The translations under genes were made by a program, and so were the position numbers. From Acidovorax sp. Root219 (lineage in GTDB: Bacteria; Pseudomonadota; Gammaproteobacteria; Burkholderiales; Burkholderiaceae_C): a stretch of DNA of 64,000 nucleotides. Under the pieces are notes generated by a model, which was given only the letters and a program-made list of their open reading frames with translations, was not told where the DNA came from and did no database searches. Below, piece after piece: positions 1 to 7,915 of the stretch; position 1 is the first letter of the stretch; every line of letters starts with the position of its first letter. The stretch is taken from positions 1,450 to 65,449 of the forward strand of contig NZ_LMIJ01000047.1 of NCBI RefSeq assembly GCF_001428665.1. The letters run 5' to 3'.

Positions 1-209
1 CGCAAAGAACAAGTGCCTCGGCCGCCGGGCCGAGACCCGGCCTCCGCCCTGAACCAAGGCACGCAGCCAGCATGGACATCCAGCCGTGCACCATGTTTCC
101 TTCGGTAGATACATTCCGAAATAAATCGAAACTGCCCCGAGACCCCCCAAAAACCGCCCAGGCGCACCATAGGACCCATGTTCAACACCGTCCATGAAAG
201 GACTGCACC

Positions 210-686
210 ATGAAACCCTGGATCAAGAAAACCCTGGCCGGCGTGTTCGGCGCCACCATCGTCCTGGGCGGTTTGACCGCTTGTGCAGGCGGCCACCGCC
301 ATGGCGAGATGGGCCCCGAGAAGATCGCCGAAATCCGTGGCAAGGTCGTCAACCGCGTGAGCAGCAAGCTGGACCTCAATGACGCGCAGAAGCTCAAGCT
401 CAACGCCCTGGCCGACACCCTGCAGGCCCAGCGTGCTGCGTTCAAGGGCAAGACCCCCGACCCGCGCGCCGAGGTGCAGGCCATCGTCGCAGGCGCCACC
501 TTCGACCGTGCCCGCGCCCAGGCCCTGATGGAAGAGAAGACCCGTGCCGTGCAGACCGCCAGCCCCGAGGTGATCGCCGCCATGGCCGACTTCTACGACA
601 GCCTGAACCCCGCGCAGCAGCAGAAGGTGCGCGACATGATGGACAGGCGCGGCCGCCACGGCGGCGGCTGGATGTCCCACGGCTGA
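210..686 (+). CDS. Spy/CpxP-like periplasmic lipoprotein
   Basis: 158 aa. A hydrophobic leader ends in the lipobox LTAC with the putative lipidated Cys25, followed by a Gly/His segment, so the mature protein is probably membrane-anchored in the periplasm. The helical body is rich in Lys, Gln and Ala. Its LDLNDAQKLKLNALADTLQ stretch (about 54-72) and a late LNPAQQQKVRDMM segment resemble the LTxxQ-type repeats of Spy/CpxP envelope-stress chaperones. The C terminus is Arg/His/Gly-rich, which could bind metal. A GAAAGGA ribosome site precedes the ATG. It is the first gene of a run ending in a CpxR/CpxA-like pair, so a role in envelope-stress sensing or buffering is inferred from domain and context. 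Confidence 0.75.
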   Translation: MKPWIKKTLAGVFGATIVLGGLTACAGGHRHGEMGPEKIAEIRGKVVNRVSSKLDLNDAQKLKLNALADTLQAQRAAFKGKTPDPRAEVQAIVAGATFDRARAQALMEEKTRAVQTASPEVIAAMADFYDSLNPAQQQKVRDMMDRRGRHGGGWMSHG

Positions 687-702
687 GCGCAGGGAGCCAC
701 GC

Positions 703-1002
703 ATGTCACCCACGCTGGAACCCATCCACACGCTCACCCAGCGTATGCGCATGCATGGCCCCCGCCTCCTGGCGGGCGTGCCGGACCCCCATGACGAGCT
801 GATGTCGCTGGTCTGGGGCCCGCGCTTCGACCGCGAGCACGCCATGGGCCTGGTGGCCCGGCAACCCGAGCATGCCGCCCTGACGCTGCCTGCGCTGCTG
901 GACGCGGCCGACCGCTTCGACGCCCTGCACACGGGCGCCAAGCACCGCCTGCGCCAATTGATCGTTCGGCACCGTGCCCTGGGCGAATCGCTGTCAATGT
1001 AA
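703..1002 (+). CDS. Small Spy-like protein without signal peptide
   Basis: 99 aa, not recognised as a named family. No leader peptide or membrane segment is visible, so it is probably cytoplasmic. It aligns by eye with the C-terminal two thirds of the preceding lipoprotein: both have a PDP..E motif, then V.G..FDR..A, then a late AD.FD.L....K..+R.++ segment. It therefore looks like a truncated paralogue that lost its export signal. It lies 16 bp after the lipoprotein gene and 11 bp before the response regulator, so it is probably co-transcribed with both. The upstream GGGAGCC can serve as ribosome site. Function unknown; a cytoplasmic modulator of the two-component system is speculation. Confidence 0.6.
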   Translation: MSPTLEPIHTLTQRMRMHGPRLLAGVPDPHDELMSLVWGPRFDREHAMGLVARQPEHAALTLPALLDAADRFDALHTGAKHRLRQLIVRHRALGESLSM

Positions 1003-1013
1003 GAATCGGCCCC

Positions 1014-1706
1014 ATGCACCGGATCCTGCTCATTGATGACGACGCACAGCTTGGCCCCCCGCTGGCGATCTATTTCCAGCGCTTCGAGCTGGAGCTCACG
1101 CATGCGCTCAGGCCCAGCGAGGGGCTGGCGCAGCTCGCGGCGGGCGGCTTTGATGCCGCCATCCTCGACGTGATGCTCCCCGAGATGGATGGCTTCGAGC
1201 TGTGCCGCACCATCCGCAAGCAGGGTGATCTGCCGATCGTCATGCTCACCGCGCGCGGCGATGTGATGGACCGGGTGGTGGGGCTGGAGCTGGGGGCCGA
1301 CGATTACCTGCCCAAGCCGTTTGAACCGCGCGAATTGGTCGCGCGCTTGCAGACGGTGCTGCGCCGGCGGCGCAGCGATGGGCCGGGCAACGGGCAGGCC
1401 CATGGGCCGCTGGAATTCGAAGGCCTGCACATCGATGCCGCCCGCCGCAGCGTGCTGCGCCAGGGCGAGGCGGTGGAGCTGACCGGTACCGAGTTCGACC
1501 TCCTGCACCTGCTGGCACGCGAGCCGGGCCGGGTGTTCAGCCGCGACGACATCCTGAACCAGTTGCGTGGCCACGAGGCCGAGCTCTACACCCGTGCGGT
1601 GGACATCGTGGTCAGCCGCCTGCGCAAGAAGCTCGAGCCGCTGGACTGCATCAAGACGCTGCGCAATGCCGGCTACTCGCTGGCGCTGCGAAAGGCAGCA
1701 CCATGA
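1014..1706 (+). CDS. OmpR/PhoB-family response regulator (CpxR-like)
   Basis: 230 aa. The receiver domain (1-118) has the acidic pair DDD8-10, phospho-acceptor Asp52 in AILDVMLP, Thr79 and Lys101 in LPKPF. The winged-helix DNA-binding domain (about 130-225) contains ELTGTEFDLLHLLA and a recognition-helix region ending VDIVVSRLRKKLEP, typical of the OmpR subfamily. It would be phosphorylated by the kinase encoded next, whose start codon overlaps this stop codon (ATGA). The Spy-like genes upstream favour an envelope-stress CpxR-type role, but the regulon cannot be read from the sequence. Confidence 0.92.
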   Translation: MHRILLIDDDAQLGPPLAIYFQRFELELTHALRPSEGLAQLAAGGFDAAILDVMLPEMDGFELCRTIRKQGDLPIVMLTARGDVMDRVVGLELGADDYLPKPFEPRELVARLQTVLRRRRSDGPGNGQAHGPLEFEGLHIDAARRSVLRQGEAVELTGTEFDLLHLLAREPGRVFSRDDILNQLRGHEAELYTRAVDIVVSRLRKKLEPLDCIKTLRNAGYSLALRKAAP

Positions 1707-3202
1707 GGCGCTGGGGCCGCAGCGCAGCGGCACAGCTCCCCGGGGAGCCACCGCAAACTGAGCGGCGCGGCTGGTGGCGCCACCACCATCGCCATGGCGA
1801 GGATGGCCAGCCCTGCCCGTGGCACCGGCGCGCCCGCGATGCCGTCGGGCACTCGCTGCGCATCCGCCTGGTGCTGCTGTTCCTGGTGCTGGCCTGCATG
1901 ACCACCATCACCTTCGTGGGGGGCGTGCAGAAGGCCTTGTCGGTCGGCTGGCGCGAGGCGGCGCGGCCGCTGCTCATGGACTATGTGGACCGCCTTGCCG
2001 GCGAGATCGGCACCCCGCCCAGCGTGGAGCGTGCGCAGTCCATCGTGCAGCGCCTGCCCATCCACCTGCGCATCCAGGGGCCGGTGGTCAACTGGGTATC
2101 GCACCCCGATATTCCGCGCCCCGACTGGATGCGCGACCGCCTGGGCCGTGACAAGGACAAGGACCGGGCCGAGCGGCACTGGCTGGGCGACAGCGACGAT
2201 GGCCATCGCCTGCTGCAGCGCACCACGGCCGATGGCCATTCCATCGAGTTTGGCCTCAATGCGATGACCTGGGAGCAAAAGCCGCGCGTGGCCTGGGTCA
2301 CGCTGTCGGTGCTGCTGCTGCTCACGGGCCTGTCGTACGTCTACGTGCGCCACCTGCTGCGCCCGCTCGACGACATCCGCCGCGGCGCCCGGCGCTTTGG
2401 CGAGGGCGACTTTGGCGAACCCATCCCGGTGCGCCATGCCCACCGCCCCGATGAGCTGGGCCAACTGGCCGTCACCATCAACACCATGGGCGAGGACATC
2501 CACCAGATGCTGGAGGCCAAGCGCGCCCTGCTGCTGGCCATGAGCCACGAGCTGCGCAGCCCGCTGACCCGTGCGCGCCTGAACACCGAGCTGCTGCCCG
2601 AGGGCCCCGACGTGGGGCCCCAGCGCGAGGCGCTGATGCGCGACCTGGGCGAGATGGCCCACCTGATATCCGACCTGCTGGAGAGCGAGCGCCTGGCGGG
2701 CCGGCATGCGGCCCTGCACCGCGAGCCCACCAACCTGCCCGAGCTGGCGCGCGAGGTGATTGCCGAGCTGGAGGTGCGGCACGATTGCGCCCACGACATC
2801 GTGGTCATCGCCGACCCCGCCTTGCCCGTGCTGGCGCTGGACCGCGGGCGCCTGCGCCTGGTGCTGCGCAACCTGCTGGACAACAGCCTGCGCCACTGCG
2901 AGCCCACGGCATCACCGCCCGAGCTGCACCTGCGCAGCACCCCCACGGGTGTGGAGCTGGAGGTGCGCGACCACGGCCCCGGCGTGCCGCCCGAGCACCT
3001 GGCGCGCATGGCACACGCTTTCTACCGCCCCGACGTCGCACGCCAGCGCGCCACCGGTGGTGTGGGGCTGGGGCTGTACCTGTGCCGCCTGGTGGCGCAG
3101 GCCCATGGCGGGCAGTTCGAGCTGCGCAATGCCTCACCGGGCCTGTCGGTGCGTATCACGCTGCCAGGCGAGCCCGCGCAGGTGACGCCCACCAAGGGCT
3201 GA
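1703..3202 (+). CDS. Sensor histidine kinase (CpxA-like)
   Basis: 499 aa inner-membrane kinase. After an unusual His/Trp/Arg-rich cytoplasmic N terminus (1-50) comes TM1 (about 54-74), a periplasmic sensor loop (75-195), TM2 (about 197-215), a HAMP linker, the H box MSHELRSPLTRARL with phospho-accepting His282, and an ATPase domain with N box NLLDNSLRH, G1 box DHGPGVPP and G2 box GGVGLGLYL. All kinase motifs are intact. The start overlaps the response-regulator stop by 4 bp, which implies translational coupling. A shorter start after the charged N terminus is possible. The ligand is unknown; Spy-like neighbours suggest envelope stress or metal. Confidence 0.92.
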   Translation: MRRWGRSAAAQLPGEPPQTERRGWWRHHHRHGEDGQPCPWHRRARDAVGHSLRIRLVLLFLVLACMTTITFVGGVQKALSVGWREAARPLLMDYVDRLAGEIGTPPSVERAQSIVQRLPIHLRIQGPVVNWVSHPDIPRPDWMRDRLGRDKDKDRAERHWLGDSDDGHRLLQRTTADGHSIEFGLNAMTWEQKPRVAWVTLSVLLLLTGLSYVYVRHLLRPLDDIRRGARRFGEGDFGEPIPVRHAHRPDELGQLAVTINTMGEDIHQMLEAKRALLLAMSHELRSPLTRARLNTELLPEGPDVGPQREALMRDLGEMAHLISDLLESERLAGRHAALHREPTNLPELAREVIAELEVRHDCAHDIVVIADPALPVLALDRGRLRLVLRNLLDNSLRHCEPTASPPELHLRSTPTGVELEVRDHGPGVPPEHLARMAHAFYRPDVARQRATGGVGLGLYLCRLVAQAHGGQFELRNASPGLSVRITLPGEPAQVTPTKG

Positions 3203-3210
3203 GGCCGCCG

Positions 3211-4143
3211 TTACCGCTGGCCTGGCGCGGGAGTGGTCATCGCGTCGCGTTGCTGCGCGAAGGCCGCCTTGGCCATGCGCGCGAACAGCGCCGAGCGCGG
3301 GTTCCCGTGGACCTGCTGTTCCGGGGTGGCCAGCACCACGGACTGCGCCGCCAGCGGCCCGCGCAGCCGGCGGCAGGCCAAGCGCTTGCCGTCATAGCTC
3401 CAATCGCGTACCGGCCGCGTGGTGAGTACGGACACCCCCAGGCCGTTGGCCACCAGCGAGCGCACCATCTCGATCGAGGGCGTCTGATGCGCGATGCGCG
3501 GCGTGACGCCCGCCTGCCGGAACAGCGAGAGAAAATACTCGCGGCTGTGCGGCAGGTTGATCAGGATGAAGGGCTCCTGCGCCAGCGTGGACAACTGAAG
3601 GCTGCTGCGGGTGGCGAGCGCATGGCCGGCCGGCAGCAGCGCATAGGGCGCGAAGGAGGTCACTGCTTCCAGCCGCACGGCGCGCGCCAAGCCCAGGTCG
3701 TAGAGCAGGGCGGTGTCGAGCGCGCCGCGCTCGAGCATCTGCACCAGGGTTTCGGTGTCGGCCTCATGCATCTCGATCTCCACCTGCGGGTGCTTCGCGC
3801 GCATGCGCACCAGGATTTCCGGCAGATAGCGGGGTGCCAGCGTGGACAGGCAGCCCACGCGCAGCAGCCCTGCCTCTTCCTCACGCCGCGGCCCTTCGAG
3901 GGCGCGGGCCTTCTCCAGCAGCACCTGTGCCTCGCGCTGGCGCAGACGGCCTGCCGCCGTCAGGTCCAGGCCGCGCGCGTGGCGGCGCACGAACAGGGCT
4001 TCGTTCCACAGCGCCTCCAGGTCGGCAATCGCCTTGGAGATGGAGGGCTGCGATACGCAGAGCGCATGCGCGGCCCGCGCCGCACCGCCGTGCTGGGCCG
4101 CGGCCACGAAATACTCCAACTGGCGCAGGCTGATATTGATCAA
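3211..4143 (-). CDS. LysR-family transcriptional regulator
   Basis: 310 aa. The N-terminal winged helix-turn-helix (about 5-65; LRQLEYFVAAAQHGGAARAA then SQPSISKAIADLE) is classical LysR, followed by an inducer-binding domain of two alpha/beta lobes. The only usable start in frame is TTG at 4143, because a stop codon lies 7 codons upstream with no ATG or GTG between. It is divergent from the CoA-transferase/acyl-CoA dehydrogenase pair. A 15-bp ATCAA-N5-TTGAT palindrome of T-N11-A form overlaps the start codon, so autoregulation and control of the divergent genes are likely. The effector is unknown, presumably a carboxylate or acyl-CoA related to the substrate of that pair. Confidence 0.88.
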   Translation of the reverse strand: MINISLRQLEYFVAAAQHGGAARAAHALCVSQPSISKAIADLEALWNEALFVRRHARGLDLTAAGRLRQREAQVLLEKARALEGPRREEEAGLLRVGCLSTLAPRYLPEILVRMRAKHPQVEIEMHEADTETLVQMLERGALDTALLYDLGLARAVRLEAVTSFAPYALLPAGHALATRSSLQLSTLAQEPFILINLPHSREYFLSLFRQAGVTPRIAHQTPSIEMVRSLVANGLGVSVLTTRPVRDWSYDGKRLACRRLRGPLAAQSVVLATPEQQVHGNPRSALFARMAKAAFAQQRDAMTTPAPGQR

Positions 4144-4153
4144 GATAGTTGAT
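4139..4153. promoter_or_regulatory. LysR-type operator (T-N11-A)
   Basis: ATCAAGATAGTTGAT is a perfect 5-5-5 palindrome containing T-N11-A, the standard LysR recognition pattern. It overlaps the TTG start of the LysR gene in the divergent intergenic region. Confidence 0.6.
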
Positions 4154-4158
4154 CCATT

Positions 4159-4188
4159 GCATCAAGATTGAATATTTTATTTTGATGC
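4159..4188. promoter_or_regulatory. Second inverted repeat in the lysR / CoA-transferase gap
   Basis: GCATCAA (4159-4165) and TTGATGC (4182-4188) form 7-bp arms around an AT-rich 16-bp spacer. The half sites share TTGAT with the LysR box just upstream. This could be the activation site for the divergent CoA-transferase gene; that is inferred. Confidence 0.4.
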
Positions 4189-4237
4189 AGACATGGGCAA
4201 CCATGGGACTCCTTGTTTTTTTACGGAGATCCCTGCC

Positions 4238-5461
4238 GTGACCGGACCCTCCCGCCCGCTGGATGGCATGCGCATCCTCGACTTCAGCCGCGTGCTCGCG
4301 GGCCCGCTGTCCACGGCCCTGCTGGCCGACCTGAGGGCCGAGGTCATCAAGGTCGAGCCGCCCACCGGAGACGACTACCGCCACATCGGCCCCATGCGCG
4401 AAGGCATGAGCAGCCTGTTCACGGCCCTCAATCGCAACAAGAAGAGCCTGGTACTCGACCTCAAGCACCCCGAAGCCGCGCAGACCATCGCGGCCCTGGC
4501 CGCCACGGTGGACGTGGTGGTCGAGAATTTCCGCCCCGGCGTGGCCGAGCGCCTGGGCGTGGGCCCGGTGGCCCTGCGCCGCGTGAACCCGAAGCTCGTG
4601 TACGTGAGCATCTCCGGCTTCGGCCAGACCGGGCCGCTGGCGCACCTGCCGGCCTACGACATCATCGTGCAGGCCATGAGCGGCCTGATGGAGTCCACGG
4701 GCGATCCAGAAGGCACCCCCACCATGGTCGGCGAGGCCGTGTCCGATGTGATCGCCGGCCTGTTCGCCTCCTGGGCCACGCTGGCCGCCTTGCTCCAGCA
4801 GCGCCGCACGGGCGAAGGCCAGCATGTGGATGTGGCCATGTTCGATGCCACGCTGGCATTTCTCGTCACGGGCGTGGGGCGCTACCTGTTCACCGGGCAG
4901 AGCCCGCGGCGCAGCGGCAACCGGCATGCGTTCTCGGCGCCCTTCGGCGTGTACCGCGCGCAGGACGGGCATTTCGCGCTCGCCGTGCTCAACCACAAGC
5001 TGTTCGCATCGCTCGCGCAACTCATCGGTGAGCCTGCTTTCGCCGATGACGCGCGCTTCGCCAGCGACGAGCTGCGCCATGCCAACGAACCCGTGCTGGC
5101 GCAGGCCATCGAGGTCTGGGCCGGCCGGTTGCCCGTGGCCCAGGTGGTGGCCGCGCTGGAGGCGGCCGGCGTGCCCGGCGGTCCGCTGTGGACCACGGCC
5201 CAGGCGCTCGAATCCGAACAGGGCAGGGCGCGCGGCCTGTTGCGCGAGGTACACGACCCGCGTTTGCCCGGCCTGCGCGTGCCCACACAGCCGGTCAAGT
5301 TCGGTGGCGCCGCGCCCAACCGCGCCGAGCCTGCACCGGCGCTGGGTGAGCACACCGACGAACTCATGGCCGCGCTGCTGCACTGCAGCGGCGAGCGGCT
5401 CGCGGCGCTGCGCGAGGCCGGGCTCTTCGGCCCGGCGCAGGCTGCCGCCACCTCCCATTGA
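4238..5461 (+). CDS. Class III (CaiB/BaiF) CoA-transferase
   Basis: 407 aa from the chosen GTG. Begins with LDGMRILDFSRVLAGP, then LLADLRAEVIKVEPP, NRNKKSLVLDLK and VDVVVENFRPGVAERLG, all hallmarks of family III CoA-transferases. The catalytic aspartate is probably Asp203 in AMFDATLAFL. It would move CoA between a CoA thioester donor and an organic acid. The GTG at 4238 has GGAG 9 nt upstream; an in-frame ATG at 4193 has no ribosome site and adds 15 atypical residues. It is followed after 18 bp by an acyl-CoA dehydrogenase, so the two probably activate and then oxidise one carboxylic acid under the divergent LysR regulator. Substrate unknown. Confidence 0.88.
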   Translation: MTGPSRPLDGMRILDFSRVLAGPLSTALLADLRAEVIKVEPPTGDDYRHIGPMREGMSSLFTALNRNKKSLVLDLKHPEAAQTIAALAATVDVVVENFRPGVAERLGVGPVALRRVNPKLVYVSISGFGQTGPLAHLPAYDIIVQAMSGLMESTGDPEGTPTMVGEAVSDVIAGLFASWATLAALLQQRRTGEGQHVDVAMFDATLAFLVTGVGRYLFTGQSPRRSGNRHAFSAPFGVYRAQDGHFALAVLNHKLFASLAQLIGEPAFADDARFASDELRHANEPVLAQAIEVWAGRLPVAQVVAALEAAGVPGGPLWTTAQALESEQGRARGLLREVHDPRLPGLRVPTQPVKFGGAAPNRAEPAPALGEHTDELMAALLHCSGERLAALREAGLFGPAQAAATSH

Positions 5462-5479
5462 CACCGCAAGGAGCTTTTT

Positions 5480-6628
5480 ATGACCACGATGAACCGACTG
5501 GGTGTGACCCCCGATGACCAGGGCATTGCCGACGCCGTTGCCCGTTTCGCCGCCGAGGTGCTGGCGCCGCGCGCGCGCGAAATCGACGAGCAGGCCTTGT
5601 CCGTCACCTGCCATGTGCCGCAGCTCGCCGCCCTGGGCGTGATGGGCATGAACCTGCCCGAGCACCTGGGCGGCGCGGGCGTTACGCCCACGGCCATGCT
5701 GCTGTCGTTGGTGGAGATCTCGCGCGCCTGCGCGGCCACCTCGTCGATGATCGGCGCGCACTACCTGGGCACCGATGCGGTGCTCATCGGCGGCAGCGCC
5801 GAGCAGCACCAGCGCTTCTTGCCGCGCGCAGCCAGCGGTGAGTGGCTTGCCGGCTTTGCGCTCACCGAGCCGCGTGGCGGCTCCCACCCGGCGGATTTGC
5901 GCACCCGGGCCGTGCGCGGGGGCGACCACTACCGCATCGACGGCGTCAAGCACTTCATCTCCAACGCGCGCGAGGCGCAGTTCCTCGTGGTCTTCGCCAA
6001 GACCGACCCGGATGCCGGTGCGCGCGGTGTCAGCGCCTTCATCGTGGAGATGGACAGCCCGGGCATCCGCATCTCCTCGCCCGAGAAACTCATGGGCATC
6101 CAGGGCGCGCATGCCTTCGAGGTCGCGTTCGATGGCGTGCGCGTGCCGGCCAGCCACCGCCTCGGGGCCGAGGGTTCGGGCTTCAAGACGGCGATGAAGG
6201 TGCTGGACAACAGCCGCCTGGACGTGGCGGCCACGGCCCTGGGCATTGCCGAGGCGGCGCTGGAAAGCACCACGCACTGGATGAAGGAGCGCCTGGTGGG
6301 CGGCGACCCCCTTGCCGGCAAGCAGGGCCTGCAGTGGATGCTGGCCGACATGAAACTGCGCCTGGAGGCCTCCTGGGGCCTGACCCTGCAAGCGCTTGCA
6401 CTGCGCCAGGCCGGCCAGCCCTTCACGCTGCAATCGGCCATGGCCAAGCTGCATGCCTCGGAGATGGTCGGGGTCGTGGCCGATGCGGCGCTGCAGATCC
6501 ACGGCGGCTATGGCTACACGCGCGAAATGCCGCTGGAGCGCTATGTGCGCGATGCCCGCATCCTGCGCATCTACGAGGGCTCCTCCGAAGTGCAGCGCAA
6601 CATCATTGCGCGCACGCTGCTGGGCTGA
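5480..6628 (+). CDS. Acyl-CoA dehydrogenase
   Basis: 382 aa FAD flavoprotein of the usual length. Visible hallmarks are FALTEPRGGSHPADLRT (FAD/substrate signature 1), the mid-domain beta barrel, QIHGGYGYTREMPLERYVRDAR and RIYEGSSEVQRNIIARTLLG (signature 2, whose YEG glutamate is the likely catalytic base in the short/branched-chain group). It introduces an alpha-beta double bond into an acyl-CoA and passes electrons to ETF. AAGGAG precedes the ATG at good spacing. It is coupled to the upstream CoA-transferase. Chain-length or branched specificity cannot be decided by eye. Confidence 0.92.
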   Translation: MTTMNRLGVTPDDQGIADAVARFAAEVLAPRAREIDEQALSVTCHVPQLAALGVMGMNLPEHLGGAGVTPTAMLLSLVEISRACAATSSMIGAHYLGTDAVLIGGSAEQHQRFLPRAASGEWLAGFALTEPRGGSHPADLRTRAVRGGDHYRIDGVKHFISNAREAQFLVVFAKTDPDAGARGVSAFIVEMDSPGIRISSPEKLMGIQGAHAFEVAFDGVRVPASHRLGAEGSGFKTAMKVLDNSRLDVAATALGIAEAALESTTHWMKERLVGGDPLAGKQGLQWMLADMKLRLEASWGLTLQALALRQAGQPFTLQSAMAKLHASEMVGVVADAALQIHGGYGYTREMPLERYVRDARILRIYEGSSEVQRNIIARTLLG

Positions 6629-6638
6629 GTGCGGGTGG

Positions 6639-6657
6639 TTGCACCTTTCTGGTGCAA
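6639..6657. promoter_or_regulatory. NtrC-type binding site
   Basis: TTGCACC-TTTCT-GGTGCAA is a perfect palindrome with 7-bp arms. It matches the enterobacterial NtrC consensus TGCACC-N5-GGTGCA exactly. It lies 16 bp upstream of the sigma-54 promoter match, with its centre near -52, closer than most NtrC enhancers. Confidence 0.6.
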
Positions 6658-6672
6658 TCAGGGCGCCTGGCA

Positions 6673-6689
6673 CTGGCCCGCAATTTGCT
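6673..6689 (+). promoter_or_regulatory. Sigma-54 (RpoN) promoter before the hut-linked transporter
   Basis: CTGGCCCGCAATTTGCT fits the YTGGCACG-N4-TTGCW consensus with one change (C for A). The invariant GG (6675-6676) and GC (6687-6688) are exactly 10 bp apart. The predicted transcription start is near 6700. Confidence 0.65.
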
Positions 6690-6699
6690 AAATCGCTGT

Positions 6700-6922
6700 G
6701 CCGGTAAAGCACCGGCCAACGCCCCGAGCGGGCCCGACCATGGGATGGCCCGAAAGGCGGTCCCAAGAGACGGGAGGCGGGGCGGTTTCTTGGGGCCGAG
6801 GGCCGGGTTTCCTAGCGTTTACCCTGTATAGACAGGTACGATAGAAGCTCCATCATCGGACCCAGGAAGCAAGGCCTGCTTTCCTCCGGATGCATAAAAG
6901 TACTTTTTTCCCCTACAGGAGC
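6700..6922 (+). other. Structured untranslated leader, class unknown
   Basis: About 220 non-coding bases between the predicted sigma-54 start and the transporter gene. Several hairpins can be drawn: GCCGGT/ACCGGC at 6700-6716, immediately at the predicted 5' end; GGGCC/GGCCC at about 6729-6750; CCCAAGA/TCTTGGG spanning about 6763-6796; and AGGAAGCA/TGCTTTCCT around 6864-6884. I compared it by eye with guanidine (ykkC) and TPP riboswitch consensus blocks and found no match. It also contains a HutC-type operator. It may be only a long regulatory leader. Confidence 0.4.
6823..6836. promoter_or_regulatory. HutC operator 1
   Basis: CCTGTATAGACAGG is a near-perfect palindrome that differs at only two of 14 positions from the site before hutH (10401-10414). 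It is typical of the TGTATA-centred operators of GntR/UTRA repressors such as HutC. It would let HutC repress the transporter genes. Confidence 0.6.
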
Positions 6923-6927
6923 TGATG

Positions 6928-7893
6928 ATGAGCCGAACGGTTGTGAAGATGGCGTCGCTGGCAGCGGCGGTTGCGTGTGTGGTGGGGCTGGCCGCACCGG
7001 CCCAGGCCCAGGAGACCAAGATAGTCCTGGGCATGTCCGGCTGGACGGGCTTCGCCCCGCTGACGCTGGCGGACAAGGCAGGCATCTTCAAGAAGAACGG
7101 CCTGGACGTGGAGCTGAAGATGATCCCCCAGAAGGACCGCCACCTGGCGCTGGCCTCCAAGGCCATCCAGTGCGCGGCCACCACGGTGGAGACCCATGTC
7201 GCCTGGAACACCAACGGCGTGCCCATCGTGCAGATCTTCCAGCTCGACAAGTCCTACGGCGCCGACGGCCTGGCCGTGCGCAACGACGTCAAGGGCTTTG
7301 CCGACCTCAAGGGCAAGACCATCGGCGTGAGCGCACCGGGCACCGCCCCGTACTTCGGCCTGGCCTGGATGCTGTCCAAGAACGGCATGAGCCTCAAGGA
7401 CGTGAAGATCGTCTCGCTGGAGCCCCAGCCGGCCGCGCAGGCCTTCGTCTCGGGCCAGAACGACGCGGCCATGACCTACGAGCCCTACCTGTCCACCGTG
7501 CGCGCCAACCCTGCGGCCGGCAAGATCCTGGCCACCACCATCGAATACCCGATGGTGATGGACACCGTGGGTTGCGACCCCGTGTGGCTCAAGGCCAACC
7601 CCAAGGCCGCGCAGGCACTGACCAATTCGTACTTCGATGCGCTGGAAATGATCAAGGCCGACCCGACCAAGTCCAACGAGATCATGGGCGCCGCCGTCAA
7701 ACAGACGGGCGAGGCCTTCGCCAAGTCGTCGGCCTTCCTGCGCTGGCAGGACAAGGCCGCGAACCAGAAGTTCTTCGCAGGTGAGCTCACGTCCTTCATG
7801 AAGGATGCCGGCGCCATCCTGCTCGAAGCCGGCGTGATCCGCAAGGCGCCCGAGAACTTCCCTGCGATGTTCGACGACAGCTTCATCAAGTAA
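6928..7893 (+). CDS. NitT/TauT-type ABC transporter substrate-binding protein
   Basis: About 321 aa. Signal peptide with a hydrophobic core ending AAPAQAQ, then an SsuA/THI5-like periplasmic fold: GWTGFAPLTLADKAGIFKKN near the N terminus, KTIGVSAPGT, and DAAMTYEPYLS. The usual substrate class is sulfonates, nitrate, pyrimidine precursors or similar small nitrogen compounds. The second ATG (6928) is 6 nt after AGGAG, better than the ATG at 6925. It heads a three-gene transporter directly followed by hutC and the hut genes, behind an RpoN/NtrC-type promoter, so histidine, urocanate or a related imidazole is the inferred ligand. A sulfonate-like ligand unrelated to hut remains possible. Confidence 0.85.
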   Translation: MSRTVVKMASLAAAVACVVGLAAPAQAQETKIVLGMSGWTGFAPLTLADKAGIFKKNGLDVELKMIPQKDRHLALASKAIQCAATTVETHVAWNTNGVPIVQIFQLDKSYGADGLAVRNDVKGFADLKGKTIGVSAPGTAPYFGLAWMLSKNGMSLKDVKIVSLEPQPAAQAFVSGQNDAAMTYEPYLSTVRANPAAGKILATTIEYPMVMDTVGCDPVWLKANPKAAQALTNSYFDALEMIKADPTKSNEIMGAAVKQTGEAFAKSSAFLRWQDKAANQKFFAGELTSFMKDAGAILLEAGVIRKAPENFPAMFDDSFIK

Positions 7894-7915
7894 GCAACCA
7901 CCAAAGGATCGAACC

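Noticed and set aside
3881-6766. A 961-codon minus-strand open frame opposite the CoA-transferase and dehydrogenase genes
   Set aside because: It is antisense to two clear plus-strand genes and is His/Gly/Arg-rich, typical of mirror frames in GC-rich codon usage; it has no domain.
6700-6922. Guanidine-I or TPP riboswitch before the NitT-type transporter
   Set aside because: The conserved blocks of either class could not be found in the right order on either strand; only generic hairpins are seen.
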